From: Goodfellowiella coeruleoviolacea
GTDB taxonomy: Bacteria; Actinomycetota; Actinomycetes; Mycobacteriales; Pseudonocardiaceae
DNA: 64,000 nt
NCBI RefSeq assembly: GCF_024171785.1
Contig: NZ_JAMTCK010000010.1
Location: 268,043 to 332,042, forward strand
Reading direction: 5' to 3'
The notes beneath the pieces were generated by a model. That model was not told the DNA's origin and ran no database searches. It saw nothing but the letters and a program-made list of their open reading frames with translations. The translations under genes and the position numbers were made by a program. Shown piece after piece: positions 17,478-26,390 of this stretch (position 1 is its first letter; each line of letters opens with the position of its first letter).

Positions 17478-18238
17478 GCCCGATGAGTCGGACGCGCGGT
17501 GCCGTGGCCGTGGCCGGGCTGTCCGCCGCGCTGGCGCACCTGCTGCCCGTCGCCGTGTCGCTGCGCCCGGTGCGGATGTCGGTGCTGCCGGCCCTGGCCG
17601 GCATCGGCACCCCCGGACACGTGGCGCTGACCTTCGACGACGGCCCGCACCCGGGCTCCACGCCCGCCTACCTGCGGCTGCTGGACCAGCACCGGGTGCG
17701 GGCCACCTTCTTCGTGCTGGGCAGCAAACTGGCCGCCCACCCCGGTCTGGGCCGTGACATCACCGCGGCCGGTCACGAGATCGCGCTGCACGGGTGGACG
17801 CACCGCTGCCTGCTCCGGCAGGGACCGGCCGCGACCTACCGCGACCTGGCCCGGGGCGGCGAGACCATCACCGAGGTCACCGGCCAGCGGCCCCGCTGGT
17901 TCCGCGCCCCCTACGGGGTGTTCACCGGCGCGTCGCTGGGCGTGGCCGCGCTGCTGGGCCTGCGGCCGGTGTTGTGGACCAGTTGGGGGGTGGACTGGAC
18001 CAGCCGGGCCACCGGGTCGTCGGTGCTGGCCGCGGTCACCCGCCAGCTGGTCGGCGGCGGCACCGTCCTGCTGCACGACGGCGATGCCAGCGCCGCCCCG
18101 GGCGCGTGGCGCGCCACCGTGGCCGCGCTGCCCGGCGTGCTCGACCTGTGCCGGCGGCGGGGGCTGTCCGTGGGGCCGCTGTGCGAGCACGCGGTCGGTG
18201 CCACAGCCCCGCGTCGGCGGCCGTCCCGTACGCCCTGA
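17474..18238 (+). CDS. polysaccharide deacetylase (NodB domain), exported
   Basis: The 254-residue protein has an N-terminal hydrophobic segment (about residues 10-30) as signal or anchor, followed by a NodB domain. It shows ALTFDDGPHPGST (metal Asp-Asp), HEIALHGWTH (metal His), RWFRAPYGVF and VLLHDGDA (catalytic His). Carbohydrate-esterase-4 enzymes remove N- or O-acetyl groups from chitin-like or peptidoglycan chains. It overlaps the upstream glycosyltransferase by ATGA and probably acts outside the membrane on a related glycan. Confidence 0.85.
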   Translation: MSPMSRTRGAVAVAGLSAALAHLLPVAVSLRPVRMSVLPALAGIGTPGHVALTFDDGPHPGSTPAYLRLLDQHRVRATFFVLGSKLAAHPGLGRDITAAGHEIALHGWTHRCLLRQGPAATYRDLARGGETITEVTGQRPRWFRAPYGVFTGASLGVAALLGLRPVLWTSWGVDWTSRATGSSVLAAVTRQLVGGGTVLLHDGDASAAPGAWRATVAALPGVLDLCRRRGLSVGPLCEHAVGATAPRRRPSRTP

Positions 18239-18384
18239 GCAGGCGTTGACCAGGGCGGCGGCCCGCCCGCCGAACGGCCTTCCGCCAGCCGCCGCCTCGA
18301 CGGCCTTGCGGGGTGGGCCGGTCCGGCGCCACGATCACCGCACGGGTCCCGCGGGAGTGCGGGCCTGCGTGGGGAGGGCCGGCC

Positions 18385-19143
18385 ATGACCACAGCGCGCA
18401 CCGCCGTCATCACCGGAGCCGGGTCGCGGCGCGGAATCGGCCGGGCCACCGCCCACGCGCTGGCCGGGACCGGCTGGCAGATCGCGGTGCTGGACATCGA
18501 CGGGACGGGGGCCGAGGACGCCGCCGCCGAGGTGGCCGACCGCCACGGCGTGCCGGCCGTCGGGGTGGGCTGCGATGTCACCGACCGGGCCGGTGTGCAC
18601 GCCGCGGTGGCCGCGGTGGAAGCCGCGCTGGCGCCGATCGGTGCCCTGGTCAACAACGCGGGGATCACCTCGCCCACCCGGTTCCTGGAGGTGTCCGACG
18701 CCGAGTGGGACCGCATCTTCGAGGTCAACGTGCGCGGCAGCTACCTGATGACCAAGCGCGTGGTTCCCGGCATGGTCGACCGCGGCTTCGGGCGCGTCGT
18801 CAACCTGTCCTCGGTCTCGGCCGAACGCGGGGGCGGTGTCTTCGGCGGCGTGGCCTACTCGGCGGCCAAGGCCGCGCTGCTGGGCTTCTCCCGGGCGCTG
18901 GCCCGGGAACTCGGGCCGCACGGGGTCACCGTGAACGCCGTCGCGCCCGGCCTGGTCGACACCGACATCACCGCGGGCCGGCTCGCCCCCGAGCGCAAGG
19001 CGGCGATGGCCGCGGAGATCCCCACCGGCCGGCTCGGCGTCGTCGACGACGTCGCCCAGGTCATCGAGTTCCTCTGCCGCCCCCAGTCCGGCTACATCAC
19101 CGGGGCCACCTACGACGTCAACGGCGGCTCCCACATCCACTGA
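18385..19143 (+). CDS. short-chain dehydrogenase/reductase
   Basis: The 252-residue classical SDR has a GAGSRRGIGRA cofactor loop, NNAGIT, a catalytic Ser in NLSSVSAE, Tyr-Lys in YSAAKAAL, the family's PG motif VAPGLVDTDI and the closing GATYDVNGGSHIH typical of FabG-like enzymes. The start at 18385 has GGGGAGG upstream; the longer frame from 18313 adds nothing recognisable. It stands alone between the deacetylase and a convergent arsR gene. The substrate is unknown. Confidence 0.85.
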   Translation: MTTARTAVITGAGSRRGIGRATAHALAGTGWQIAVLDIDGTGAEDAAAEVADRHGVPAVGVGCDVTDRAGVHAAVAAVEAALAPIGALVNNAGITSPTRFLEVSDAEWDRIFEVNVRGSYLMTKRVVPGMVDRGFGRVVNLSSVSAERGGGVFGGVAYSAAKAALLGFSRALARELGPHGVTVNAVAPGLVDTDITAGRLAPERKAAMAAEIPTGRLGVVDDVAQVIEFLCRPQSGYITGATYDVNGGSHIH

Positions 19144-19146
19144 CGT

Positions 19147-19482
19147 TCACCGCGTGCCGCTGGTCGGCGCCTCGGCCTCGGCCAGCCGCAGGATCGGATC
19201 GAGCAGGTCCGGGAAGCGGTCGCGCAGATCCTCGGCGCGCAGGCGGATCCGCCGGTGGCGGCCGTCGACGGTCATGCTGATCAGCCCGGCCTCGCGCATG
19301 ATCCGCCAGTGGTTGCTCAGGGTGGACATCGGCACGTCCAACCCGTCGGCAAGTGCCGAACAGGTCGACTCGGGAGTCTCCCGGGCGCGCCGCGCCAGCT
19401 CCAGACGTATTGGGTCACCGAGCGCGTGCAGCACCGACGCGAGCCGCAGTGACTCGCGCGCGGGCTCGGGGAGTTGCCGCAT
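19147..19482 (-). CDS. ArsR-family winged-helix regulator
   Basis: The 111-residue protein shows LASVLHALGDPIRLELARRARETPESTCSALADGLDVPMSTLSNHWRIMREAGLISMTVDGRHRRIRLRAEDL, a full ArsR winged helix. No metal-binding Cys cluster of the ELCVCDL type is present, so it likely senses a small organic ligand. It is divergent from an MFS exporter, with a palindrome between them, and almost certainly represses that gene and itself. Confidence 0.85.
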   Translation of the reverse strand: MRQLPEPARESLRLASVLHALGDPIRLELARRARETPESTCSALADGLDVPMSTLSNHWRIMREAGLISMTVDGRHRRIRLRAEDLRDRFPDLLDPILRLAEAEAPTSGTR

Positions 19483-19501
19483 GCCGCCATCATGCCAAAA
19501 C

Positions 19502-19526
19502 GTTCGACATTTCGGGTTTCTCGAAC
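19502..19526. promoter_or_regulatory. ArsR operator candidate
   Basis: GTTCGA (19502-19507) and TCGAAC (19521-19526) form a 6-bp inverted repeat around an AT-richer centre in the 88-bp gap between the divergent arsR and MFS genes. Confidence 0.5.
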
Positions 19527-19570
19527 TAACTTCTCTCGGGCATGGACACCCTGATCGAGGAGGAACGGCG

Positions 19571-20983
19571 TTGACCACACACGATGCTGCGACGAAGGCC
19601 GGCCCACCCGCAGCCGTGGGCATGCGGTCGAGCCGGGCCGCCCTGCTCACCGTGACCTGCCTGGGGCAGTTCATGGTGCTGCTCGACAGCACCATCGTCG
19701 GCGCGGCACTGCCCGACATGCAGCAGCGGCTGCACACCCAGTTGACCGGCCTGCAGTGGATCGTCGACGCCTACGTGCTGCTGGTCGCCATGCTGTTGCT
19801 GTCCGGTGGCGTCTTCGCCGACCGCTTCGGCCGCAGACGGGTGTTCCTGGCCGGCGTCGTGGTGTTCACCCTCGCGTCCGCGCTGTGCTCCGCGGCGTCC
19901 TCGATCGGGTGGCTGATCATCGGACGGGTGCTGCAGGGCATCGGCGCCGCGGCGCTGAGCCCCGCCTCGCTGGCCCTGCTCTCCGCCGCGCACCCCGTTG
20001 CGCAGGAGCGGGTCAAGGCGATCGGGCTGTGGGCCGGGTTCAGCGGCATCGGCCTGGCCGCCGGACCGCTGGCCGGCGGCGTCCTGGTGGACGCCTTCGG
20101 CTGGCCGGCCATCTTCCTGGTCAACGTGCCCATCGGGGTGGTCCTGCTGCTGGTCGCACTGCGCGTGCTGGACGAGTCGCGCAATCCCGCCGCGCCCGCC
20201 ATCGACGTCCCGGGAACGGTGCTGTCGGTCCTGGGCGTGGGGGCGCTGACCTACGGGCTGATCGAGGGCGGCTCCCGCGGCTGGACCTCGCCGGTGATCC
20301 TGGGCAGCTTCGCCGCCGCGGTGGTGATCCTCGCCGCGTTCGTCGCGGTCGAAGCACGTCGGCCGGCGCCGATGCTGCCGCCGCGGCTGTTCCGGCAGCG
20401 CCTGTTCACCGTGTCCAACACGGCCATGGTCGTGGTGGGGTTCGCGCTCATGGGCTCGTCGTTCTTCTTCTCCCAGTTCTTCGTCTACGTCCAGGGCAGC
20501 ACGATCCTGGGTGCCGGCCTGAAGACGCTGCCCGCCACCCTGGCCATGGTGGTCGTCAGCCCGTACGCCGGCCGGCTCGCCGCCAGGTACGGCTTCCGGA
20601 TCGTGGTCACCGCCGGCCTGGCCCTGGCCGGGCTGGGGCTGCTGGCGTTGGGCCTGGTGCACGCGGACACCGGCTACGGCAACGTGTGGTGGCGGCTGGC
20701 GGTCGTCGGCATCGGTTTCGCCCTGACCATGTCCCCGCTGACCGGGGCCGCCATCCAGGCGGTCAGCCCGCAGGAGGGCGGCCTGGCGTCGGGGATCAGC
20801 AGCACCACCCGGCAGATCGGCGCGGTGCTCGGCGTGGCCGTGCTCGGCGCCATCGTGCGCACCCGGGAAAGCGCTGGTGCGTCCTTCGAGGCCGGCCTCA
20901 CCAGCGCCTTCCTCGCCGCCGGTGCCGTCACCCTGGTCGGTGCCGCGGTCACCGGCCTGTGGCTGGTGAAGCCCTCTCGGTGA
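19571..20983 (+). CDS. DHA2-type MFS drug exporter (EmrB/QacA-like, 14 helices)
   Basis: This is a 470-residue polytopic protein. LLDSTIVGAALPDMQ and WIVDAYVLLVAMLLLSGGVFADRFGRRRVFL are the DHA2 helix 1-3 motifs; GRVLQGIGAAALSPASLALL is motif C-like. Fourteen hydrophobic segments can be counted. It should export drugs or metabolites with proton antiport. The start is TTG 19571 with GAGGAGG just upstream; the frame is open much further upstream but antisense to arsR. It is regulated by the divergent ArsR. Confidence 0.85.
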   Translation: MTTHDAATKAGPPAAVGMRSSRAALLTVTCLGQFMVLLDSTIVGAALPDMQQRLHTQLTGLQWIVDAYVLLVAMLLLSGGVFADRFGRRRVFLAGVVVFTLASALCSAASSIGWLIIGRVLQGIGAAALSPASLALLSAAHPVAQERVKAIGLWAGFSGIGLAAGPLAGGVLVDAFGWPAIFLVNVPIGVVLLLVALRVLDESRNPAAPAIDVPGTVLSVLGVGALTYGLIEGGSRGWTSPVILGSFAAAVVILAAFVAVEARRPAPMLPPRLFRQRLFTVSNTAMVVVGFALMGSSFFFSQFFVYVQGSTILGAGLKTLPATLAMVVVSPYAGRLAARYGFRIVVTAGLALAGLGLLALGLVHADTGYGNVWWRLAVVGIGFALTMSPLTGAAIQAVSPQEGGLASGISSTTRQIGAVLGVAVLGAIVRTRESAGASFEAGLTSAFLAAGAVTLVGAAVTGLWLVKPSR

Positions 20984-21181
20984 GGCGCGACCGCGACCAG
21001 CGCCCGCGGATCGCGCGGTCCCGCGCCCGTGCCGACGCGGGCCCCCTCGGCTGCTCCCCCGGCTCGGCGTGCGGCCTCGCCAGCGGTTCGGCACGGCCGA
21101 CCTCGGCGGTGTGGAGCGCGCGCCGAGGGGTCGTGACCGGACACCGCCAGGACGTGGCTGGCCGGGTTGAACTGGCCGGGG

Positions 21182-22021
21182 CTAGCCCACGAGGTTCTGG
21201 GTCCCGATGACGCCGAGCAGTGCCAGCCGCTCGGCGTCATCGGTGCCCGGCTCGGCCGTGTAGACCATGATCCGCAGGTCGCTGCCGGTCACCGTGAGCA
21301 CGTCGCAGTCCAGGGTCAGTTCGCCCACCTGCGGGTGGTCGATGATCTTGTGGGCGGTCTCGTGCCGGCCGACCGCGCCGGTGTCCCACAGCTCGACGAA
21401 CCGGGCGCTGTGCGCGCGCAACTGCGCGATCAGGTGCCGCAGGTGCGCGTCGGCCGGGTACCGGCTGGCGGTCGCGCGCAGGTCGGCGACGAGGGCGGCC
21501 TCGAACTCGCGTCGCTGCTGCGGCGTGTGCCGGACCCGGCTGCCCGAGCCGAGCAGGTTGCGCCACACCGCGTTGCGTTCGAGCCCGCGCCACCCCGACG
21601 GGTCGCCCATCAGCGCCGCGTACAGCGGATTGGCCAGCAGCAGCGTCCACGCCGCGTCGTAGACCCCCACGGGAGTGCCGACCAGCCGGTCCAGCAGCCG
21701 CTGCACGCTCGGGGGGATGTGGCCGGGCACGGTCTGCGACCCCGGCGGTGCCTGTCCCGCCACCTCGAACAGGTGCGCGCGCTCGGCCGCCGACAGCCGC
21801 AGCGCCCGCGCCAGCGCCTCGATGACCTGCGCCGACGGATTCGTGGCCCGACCCTGCTCCAGGCGGGTGAGGTAGTCCACGGACACCCCGGCCAGCAGGG
21901 CCACCTCCTCCCGGCGGAGCCCTGCCGCGCGCCGGTGTCCACCGGCGGGCAGCCCGACGGTCTCCGGCGAGACGCGGTCGCGCCAGCGCCGCAGCGCCTG
22001 CCCGAGTTCACTGGCCGTCAT
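21182..22021 (-). CDS. XRE-family regulator with MmyB-like ligand domain
   Basis: This is a 279-residue protein. Residues about 25-85 hold the helix-turn-helix (GLRREEVALLAGVSVDYLTRLEQGR, SAQVIEALARALRLSAAERAHLFEVAG). The C-terminal part (VYDAAWTLLLANPLYAALMGD, RNLLGSG, HLRHLIAQLRAHSARFVELWD, GELTLDCDVLTVTGSDLRIMVYTAEPGT) is the MmyB-like PAS-type domain that binds fatty-acid-like ligands in some members. It is divergent from an SDR gene that it probably represses. Confidence 0.85.
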   Translation of the reverse strand: MTASELGQALRRWRDRVSPETVGLPAGGHRRAAGLRREEVALLAGVSVDYLTRLEQGRATNPSAQVIEALARALRLSAAERAHLFEVAGQAPPGSQTVPGHIPPSVQRLLDRLVGTPVGVYDAAWTLLLANPLYAALMGDPSGWRGLERNAVWRNLLGSGSRVRHTPQQRREFEAALVADLRATASRYPADAHLRHLIAQLRAHSARFVELWDTGAVGRHETAHKIIDHPQVGELTLDCDVLTVTGSDLRIMVYTAEPGTDDAERLALLGVIGTQNLVG

Positions 22022-22053
22022 GCCCCCAGTGTCCCCGGGGCGGCGGGGCGTCG

Positions 22054-22076
22054 TCCTGGTACCCGCAGTCCCAGGA
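22054..22076. promoter_or_regulatory. inverted repeat in XRE/SDR divergent promoter
   Basis: TCCTGG (22054-22059) and CCAGGA (22071-22076) with an 11-bp spacer lie in the 102-bp gap between the divergent regulator and reductase, and are a plausible operator. Confidence 0.4.
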
Positions 22077-22123
22077 AGACAAGGCCACTGGCTGGTCACC
22101 GGGACGCGGCCGAGGCTGGGCGC

Positions 22124-22816
22124 ATGACAACGACACTGATCACCGGAGCGAACAAGGGACTGGGCTTCGAGACCGCCCGCCGACTCGTCGCGGCCGGCCA
22201 CACCGTCTACGTGGGCAGCAGGGACGCCGACCGCGGGCGCCGCGCCGCCGACCGGCTGGGCGCCCGACTGGTCATCCTCGACGTCACCGACGACGCGTCC
22301 GTGGCCGCCGCGGTGAAGGCCATCGAGGCCGACGGCGGACTGGACGTGCTGGTCAACAACGCGGGCATCGAGGGGACCGTGGTCCCCACCGCGGAGACGA
22401 CCGTCGACACGCTGCGGCCGCTGTTCGAGACCAACGTCTTCGGCATGGTGCGGGTCACCCACGCGTTCCTGCCGCTGCTGCTCCGTTCCCCGGCCCCGGT
22501 CGTGGTGAACGTCAGCAGCGGCCTGGCCTCCAAGACCCTGGTCAGCACCCCGGACACGCCGACCTACGCCTACCCGGGACTGGCCTATCCCGCCTCCAAG
22601 GCCGCGGTCAACATGGTCACGGTGCAGTACGCGAAGGCGTTCCCGAACATGCGGATCAACGCGGTGGAACCGGGTTACACCGCGACGGACCTGAACGGGC
22701 ACCGGGGCACGCAGACCGTCGAGGAGGGCGCCGAGATCATCGTCCGCATGGCGCAGATCGGCCCGGACGGCCCCACCGGCGGCTACTTCGACGTCACCGG
22801 TCCCCTGCCCTGGTGA
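22124..22816 (+). CDS. short-chain dehydrogenase/reductase
   Basis: The 230-residue SDR starts MTTTLITGANKGLGFETARRLV (cofactor loop) and carries VNNAGIEG, VVNVSSGLASKT (Ser), YPASKAAVNM (Tyr-Lys) and AVEPGYTATDLNGH. It resembles the carbonyl-reductase-like SDRs that XRE regulators of the MmyB type often flank. The divergent regulator at 21182-22021 likely controls it. The substrate is unknown. Confidence 0.85.
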   Translation: MTTTLITGANKGLGFETARRLVAAGHTVYVGSRDADRGRRAADRLGARLVILDVTDDASVAAAVKAIEADGGLDVLVNNAGIEGTVVPTAETTVDTLRPLFETNVFGMVRVTHAFLPLLLRSPAPVVVNVSSGLASKTLVSTPDTPTYAYPGLAYPASKAAVNMVTVQYAKAFPNMRINAVEPGYTATDLNGHRGTQTVEEGAEIIVRMAQIGPDGPTGGYFDVTGPLPW

Positions 22817-22899
22817 CGTCTGCGGCACGCCGGGCGCGGGCGGGCACCGTGCAGCCCGACCAGCGCTGTCGCGGCGTCGCGCCCCCGTAGCAGGCCCCG

Positions 22900-23877
22900 T
22901 CAGCGGGTCGTCTGGAGCAGGCCGTGCTCGCGCAGGCTCTGCACTGTCTGCGCGAGCGTGGTCTCGGTGTCGCGGGGCCGCCAGCCGAGTTCGTCGCGAG
23001 CCCGGTCGTTGTGGATGACCAGTCGCGGCGGATCCTCCCCCGGCGCCAGCCGGGTGGGCACCCGGGCGGCGAGCGGGCCCAGCAGCCGGCGCAGGGTCCC
23101 CGCCAGCTCCTGGAAGCTGGTGGTCGGACCGTCGGCGACGGCCAGGAAGCGCTTGCCCGCGGCGTGAGGCGCGGCCATGGCACGCAGGTGCAGGTCGACC
23201 ACGTCGCGCACGTCCACGACACCGAAGCGCTGGCGGGGCAGGACGCTCATCGTCCCGTCCAGCATCGCCGTGATCAGCTGGATCGAGGAGCGCGGGCTGG
23301 TCGTGAGGGCGGGCCCGAGGATGAACGTCGGGTTGACCACGACCAGCTCGATGCCGCCGCCCTCGCGCTCCACCAGGTCCCACGCGGCCCGCTCGGCGAT
23401 GGCCTTGGAGCGCGGGTAGGGCGCCAAGCCCGGTGTGTCCGGGTCCGTCCAGTCGGCCTCGGTGAACTCCGCCCCCGGCTTGGGCGTGTAGCCCACCGCG
23501 GCGAACGACGAGGTGAGCACCACCCGCCGAGCGCCCGCCTCGCGCGCGGCCCGCACCACCCGCAGCGCGCCCTCACGTGCCGGCACGATCAGCTCGTCGG
23601 GGTCCGCGGGCTGGGTGGCCGGGATGGGCGAGGCCACGTGGTGGACCTCCACGCACCCGGCCACCGCGGCGGGCCACCCCGCATCGGCCGTCAGATCCGC
23701 GGCGACCACCTCCAGGCCGGCGTCGTCGGCGCCGCCCCGGCGCACCGCCGCGCGCAGGTCGGCCTCGCCGGCCGTCGAGCGGACCGTGGCGCGCACCGGG
23801 CGCCCCGCGCGCAGCAGCGCCGCGATCAACCACGTCCCCAGATAGCCGGACCCACCGGTGACCAGCACCCGGCTCAT
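22900..23877 (-). CDS. extended SDR, dihydroflavonol-reductase-like
   Basis: This is a 325-residue protein. VLVTGGSGYLGTWLIAALLRAG is the NAD(P) loop; VHHVASPIP, LTSSFAAVGY and YPRSKAIAERAAW (Tyr-xxx-Lys) follow, and LVVVNPTFILGP is typical of the DFR/4-reductase group acting on aldehydes or ketones. ATG 23877 overlaps the stop of the merR gene, so the two form an operon with the regulator first. It is likely a detoxifying carbonyl reductase. Confidence 0.85.
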   Translation of the reverse strand: MSRVLVTGGSGYLGTWLIAALLRAGRPVRATVRSTAGEADLRAAVRRGGADDAGLEVVAADLTADAGWPAAVAGCVEVHHVASPIPATQPADPDELIVPAREGALRVVRAAREAGARRVVLTSSFAAVGYTPKPGAEFTEADWTDPDTPGLAPYPRSKAIAERAAWDLVEREGGGIELVVVNPTFILGPALTTSPRSSIQLITAMLDGTMSVLPRQRFGVVDVRDVVDLHLRAMAAPHAAGKRFLAVADGPTTSFQELAGTLRRLLGPLAARVPTRLAPGEDPPRLVIHNDRARDELGWRPRDTETTLAQTVQSLREHGLLQTTR

Positions 23878-24311
23878 CACCGCACCCCCAGTCCGGCGAC
23901 CACGTCCACGAGGCGTCGCGCCACCGCGGCCTCCGCGGCGGTGTCACCGCGGTGCCGGGCGTCCCACAGCGCCGCCTTCTCACGCAGGTAGTCCAGCCGT
24001 GCGCGCTGCGCGGCGATCTCGGCCTCGACGCGCTCCGCGTGCCGCAGCAGCAGATCGCGCTGCTCGGCGGCTGCCGCCCGCCCGCGCGTGCGGTTGGCCA
24101 GGTAGGTGCGCATGTCGCCGATGCCAACGCCGACCGCGCGCAGGCAGGCCAGCACCTCCAGCACGGTGAGGTCCTCGGCCCGGTAACGGCGGTGCCCGCT
24201 GCTCTCGTCGCGGTCGACCGGGCCGACCAGCCCGATCTCCTCGTAGTAGCGCAGCGTCGGCTCGCTCAGCCCGCTGCGCTGGGACACCTCGTGGATGGTG
24301 AACGCTGTCAT
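23877..24311 (-). CDS. MerR-family regulator
   Basis: The 144-residue protein has the MerR winged helix (TIHEVSQRSGLSEPTLRYYEEIGLVGPVDRDESSGHRRY, then DLTVLEVLACLRAVGVGIGDMRTYL) and a coiled-coil dimer helix (LLLRHAERVEAEIAAQRARLDYL). No Cys pair for metals is seen, so it is of the small-molecule class. It is followed in operon by an SDR, and its promoter carries a MerR-type dyad at 24331-24342. Confidence 0.85.
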   Translation of the reverse strand: MTAFTIHEVSQRSGLSEPTLRYYEEIGLVGPVDRDESSGHRRYRAEDLTVLEVLACLRAVGVGIGDMRTYLANRTRGRAAAAEQRDLLLRHAERVEAEIAAQRARLDYLREKAALWDARHRGDTAAEAAVARRLVDVVAGLGVR

Positions 24312-24330
24312 GCCGGCAGCACAACACAGT

Positions 24331-24348
24331 TCAAGCGCTTGAGGTCAA
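24331..24348 (-). promoter_or_regulatory. MerR autoregulatory operator
   Basis: The perfect dyad TCAAGCGCTTGA (24331-24342) directly follows a TTGACC -35 box on the minus strand (24343-24348), about 20 bp upstream of the merR start. This is the layout of MerR self-activated promoters. Confidence 0.6.
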
Positions 24349-24374
24349 GCACCGCACGGTTGAGCCGATCACGG

Positions 24375-24424
24375 GAATGCGCTTTCATAACCGGGATCGC
24401 ACTTTCCACCCGCGGTCCGCGGGT
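24375..24424 (+). promoter_or_regulatory. dyads upstream of the galactanase gene
   Basis: GAATGCGCTTTC (24375-24386) has the central GCGC and mirrored arms of LacI-family operators. ACCCGCGGTCCGCGGGT (24408-24424) is a perfect palindrome with one central base. Either could mediate sugar-responsive control of the downstream secreted galactanase. Confidence 0.4.
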
Positions 24425-24486
24425 GCGGCACCAGTCCCGGTCAGCGGACGTCAGGCGCTTGTCCCGGCTCGATCGAAGGAGATCGG

Positions 24487-25608
24487 ATGACCGTGCGCGG
24501 CCGCGGCCGCCCGGCACGGGCCGCCCTGCTGCTGGCGGCCGTCGCCCTGCCGGCCACCCTGCTCACCCCTGCCCCGGCCGCGTCGGCCGCGAACTCGCTG
24601 AGCATGCTCGGCGCCGACGTGTCCACCGCCCAGCGCGCCCTGGACCTCGGGGCCCGGTACTACGACGCGTCCGGCGCGGCCAGGGACCCGCTGGACATCC
24701 TCACCGGCCTCGGCGTGAACTACGTCCGCCTGCGCGTCTGGAACAACCCGGCCAGCGGCTACAACAACAAGGCCAAGGTGCTGGCCTACGCCAAGACGGT
24801 CAAGGCCAGGGGCCTGAAGCTGCTGCTGGACTTCCACTACTCCGACACCTGGGCCGACCCCGGCAGGCAGACCAAGCCGGCGGCCTGGGCCGCGCACGGC
24901 ATCGGCCAGCTGCAGAAGGACGTCCACGACTACACCTACGACGTCTGCGCCAGCCTGAAGTCCCAGGGCACCACGCCGGACAGCGTGCAGCTCGGCAACG
25001 AGATCAACGTCGGCATGCTGTGGAACGACGGCAAGGTCGTCAACAACGACTTCACCAACCTCAGCCTGCTGCTCAAGGCCGGCTACACCGCGACCAAGGC
25101 CTGCGACAGCGCCACCAAGGTGGTCATCCACACCGCCAACGCCGACAGCGACGAGCACGCGCGCTGGTTCTACGACGGGATCAGGGCCAAGGGCGTCGCC
25201 TGGGACATCACCGGCCTGTCGTACTACTGCATGTGGCACGGTCCGCTGTCCACCCTGTACGCGGTGATCACCGACATGAGGTCCCGCTACGGCAAGGACG
25301 TGCTCGTGGTGGAGACGGCCTACCCGTTCACGTCGGCCGACGCGGACGGCACCGGCAACAGCGTCACCTCCGGCTGCGCGGACTACCCGCTGACCTGGCA
25401 GGGGCAGGCGACCCACTTCGCCCACGTGCAGAACACGGCCCGCAACGCGGGCGCGGTCGGCGTCTTCTACTGGGAGCCGACGTGGTACGCGGTCCCCGGC
25501 AACGGCTGGGACCCGGCTGACATCGCCCACAGCGGCGACGGCTGGGACAACATGGCCGTCTTCAACTGGACCGGCGGGGTGAACCCGACCATCAGGTGGA
25601 CGCCGTAG
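24487..25608 (+). CDS. secreted arabinogalactan endo-beta-1,4-galactanase (GH53)
   Basis: The 373-residue protein has a signal peptide (basic GRGRPARA, hydrophobic LLLAAVALPATLL, cleavage after AASA near residue 35) and a complete GH53 barrel. It shows GADVSTAQRALDLGARYYD, VNYVRLRVWNNP, LLLDFHYSDTWADPG, the acid/base Glu in VQLGNEINVGMLW and the nucleophile Glu in VLVVETAYPFT, ending in FYWEPTWY. GH53 cleaves beta-1,4-galactan side chains of pectin to galacto-oligosaccharides. It is monocistronic; possible operators lie upstream. A plant-biomass lifestyle is implied. Confidence 0.92.
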   Translation: MTVRGRGRPARAALLLAAVALPATLLTPAPAASAANSLSMLGADVSTAQRALDLGARYYDASGAARDPLDILTGLGVNYVRLRVWNNPASGYNNKAKVLAYAKTVKARGLKLLLDFHYSDTWADPGRQTKPAAWAAHGIGQLQKDVHDYTYDVCASLKSQGTTPDSVQLGNEINVGMLWNDGKVVNNDFTNLSLLLKAGYTATKACDSATKVVIHTANADSDEHARWFYDGIRAKGVAWDITGLSYYCMWHGPLSTLYAVITDMRSRYGKDVLVVETAYPFTSADADGTGNSVTSGCADYPLTWQGQATHFAHVQNTARNAGAVGVFYWEPTWYAVPGNGWDPADIAHSGDGWDNMAVFNWTGGVNPTIRWTP

Positions 25609-25673
25609 CGGTCACCGCGATCCTCCCGCCGGTGCCGCGCCGGCCGCCGGGGAGGACACCCGGACACCGCTCG

Positions 25674-25691
25674 ATGTAACCGCTGCTACAT
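25674..25691. promoter_or_regulatory. operator of the chrB-like gene
   Basis: ATGTA (25674-25678) and TACAT (25687-25691) form an inverted repeat, in an otherwise GC-rich setting, ending 8 bp before the GTG start. Its position over the start region suggests autorepression. Confidence 0.5.
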
Positions 25692-25699
25692 TTCCGCTT

Positions 25700-26251
25700 G
25701 TGACTGAACAGCGCGCGCCGTCCCGGTGGCTGGTGTTGGTGGTGCGGGTGCCGGCCGACCCCAGCCGGCACCGGGTGGCCGTGTGGCGGGAACTGCGGCG
25801 GGTGGGCGCGCTGTCGCTGGGGCAGGGTGCCTGGGTGGTGCCGGACGCCCCGGTGTTCGCCGACGGGGTGGCCCGGGTGGTCGAGCTGGCCCGGCGCGGC
25901 GGGGGTGAGGTGCTGGTGCTGGACGCGGCCGGGCGGGCGCAGCCCGACGCGGCCCGGCTGGAGGCGCTGTTCACCGCGGAGCGGGCCGAGGAGTGGGCCG
26001 AGTTCCTCGCCGACTGCGACAAGTTCGACGCCGAGATCGACAAGGAGATCCGCACCCGCAAGTTCACGCTGGCCGAGTTGGAGGAGGAAGAGCAGAGCCT
26101 GGAACGGCTGCGCCGCTGGCACCGCGCCATCACGGCCCGCGACGTGTTCGGCGCGCCCGCCGCGGTCGACGCCGGGCAGCGGCTCCAGCACTGCGCCGAC
26201 CGGCTGGCCGACTACACCGAGCAGGTCTTCCAGGCCCTGCACCAGATGTGA
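25700..26251 (+). CDS. ChrB N-terminal-domain protein (regulator-like)
   Basis: The 183-residue protein begins with GTG and shows WLVLVVRVPADPSRHRVAVWRELRRVGALSLGQGAWVVPD, the PaaX-like winged-helix start of chromate-resistance protein ChrB. LADCDKFDAEIDKEIRTRKFTLAELEEEEQSLERLRRWHRAITARDVF is the helical middle. The C-terminal metal domain of full ChrB is absent. ChrB acts as a chromate-sensing regulator in characterised systems. Here the partner is an MFS exporter 139 bp downstream and not ChrA, so the inducer may differ. Confidence 0.75.
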   Translation: MTEQRAPSRWLVLVVRVPADPSRHRVAVWRELRRVGALSLGQGAWVVPDAPVFADGVARVVELARRGGGEVLVLDAAGRAQPDAARLEALFTAERAEEWAEFLADCDKFDAEIDKEIRTRKFTLAELEEEEQSLERLRRWHRAITARDVFGAPAAVDAGQRLQHCADRLADYTEQVFQALHQM

Positions 26252-26390
26252 CCCCCCGATCCCCCGTGCTCCTCTCCCGACTCCCCCCGAGCACAGCGAG
26301 GACCAGGCCGGTGAACCCGGCTGCGGGGGCAGACCCGCACGTCGACGACCGCGCCCGCGCCACCGTGGTGGCGGGGCGGAGGAGGCCCGG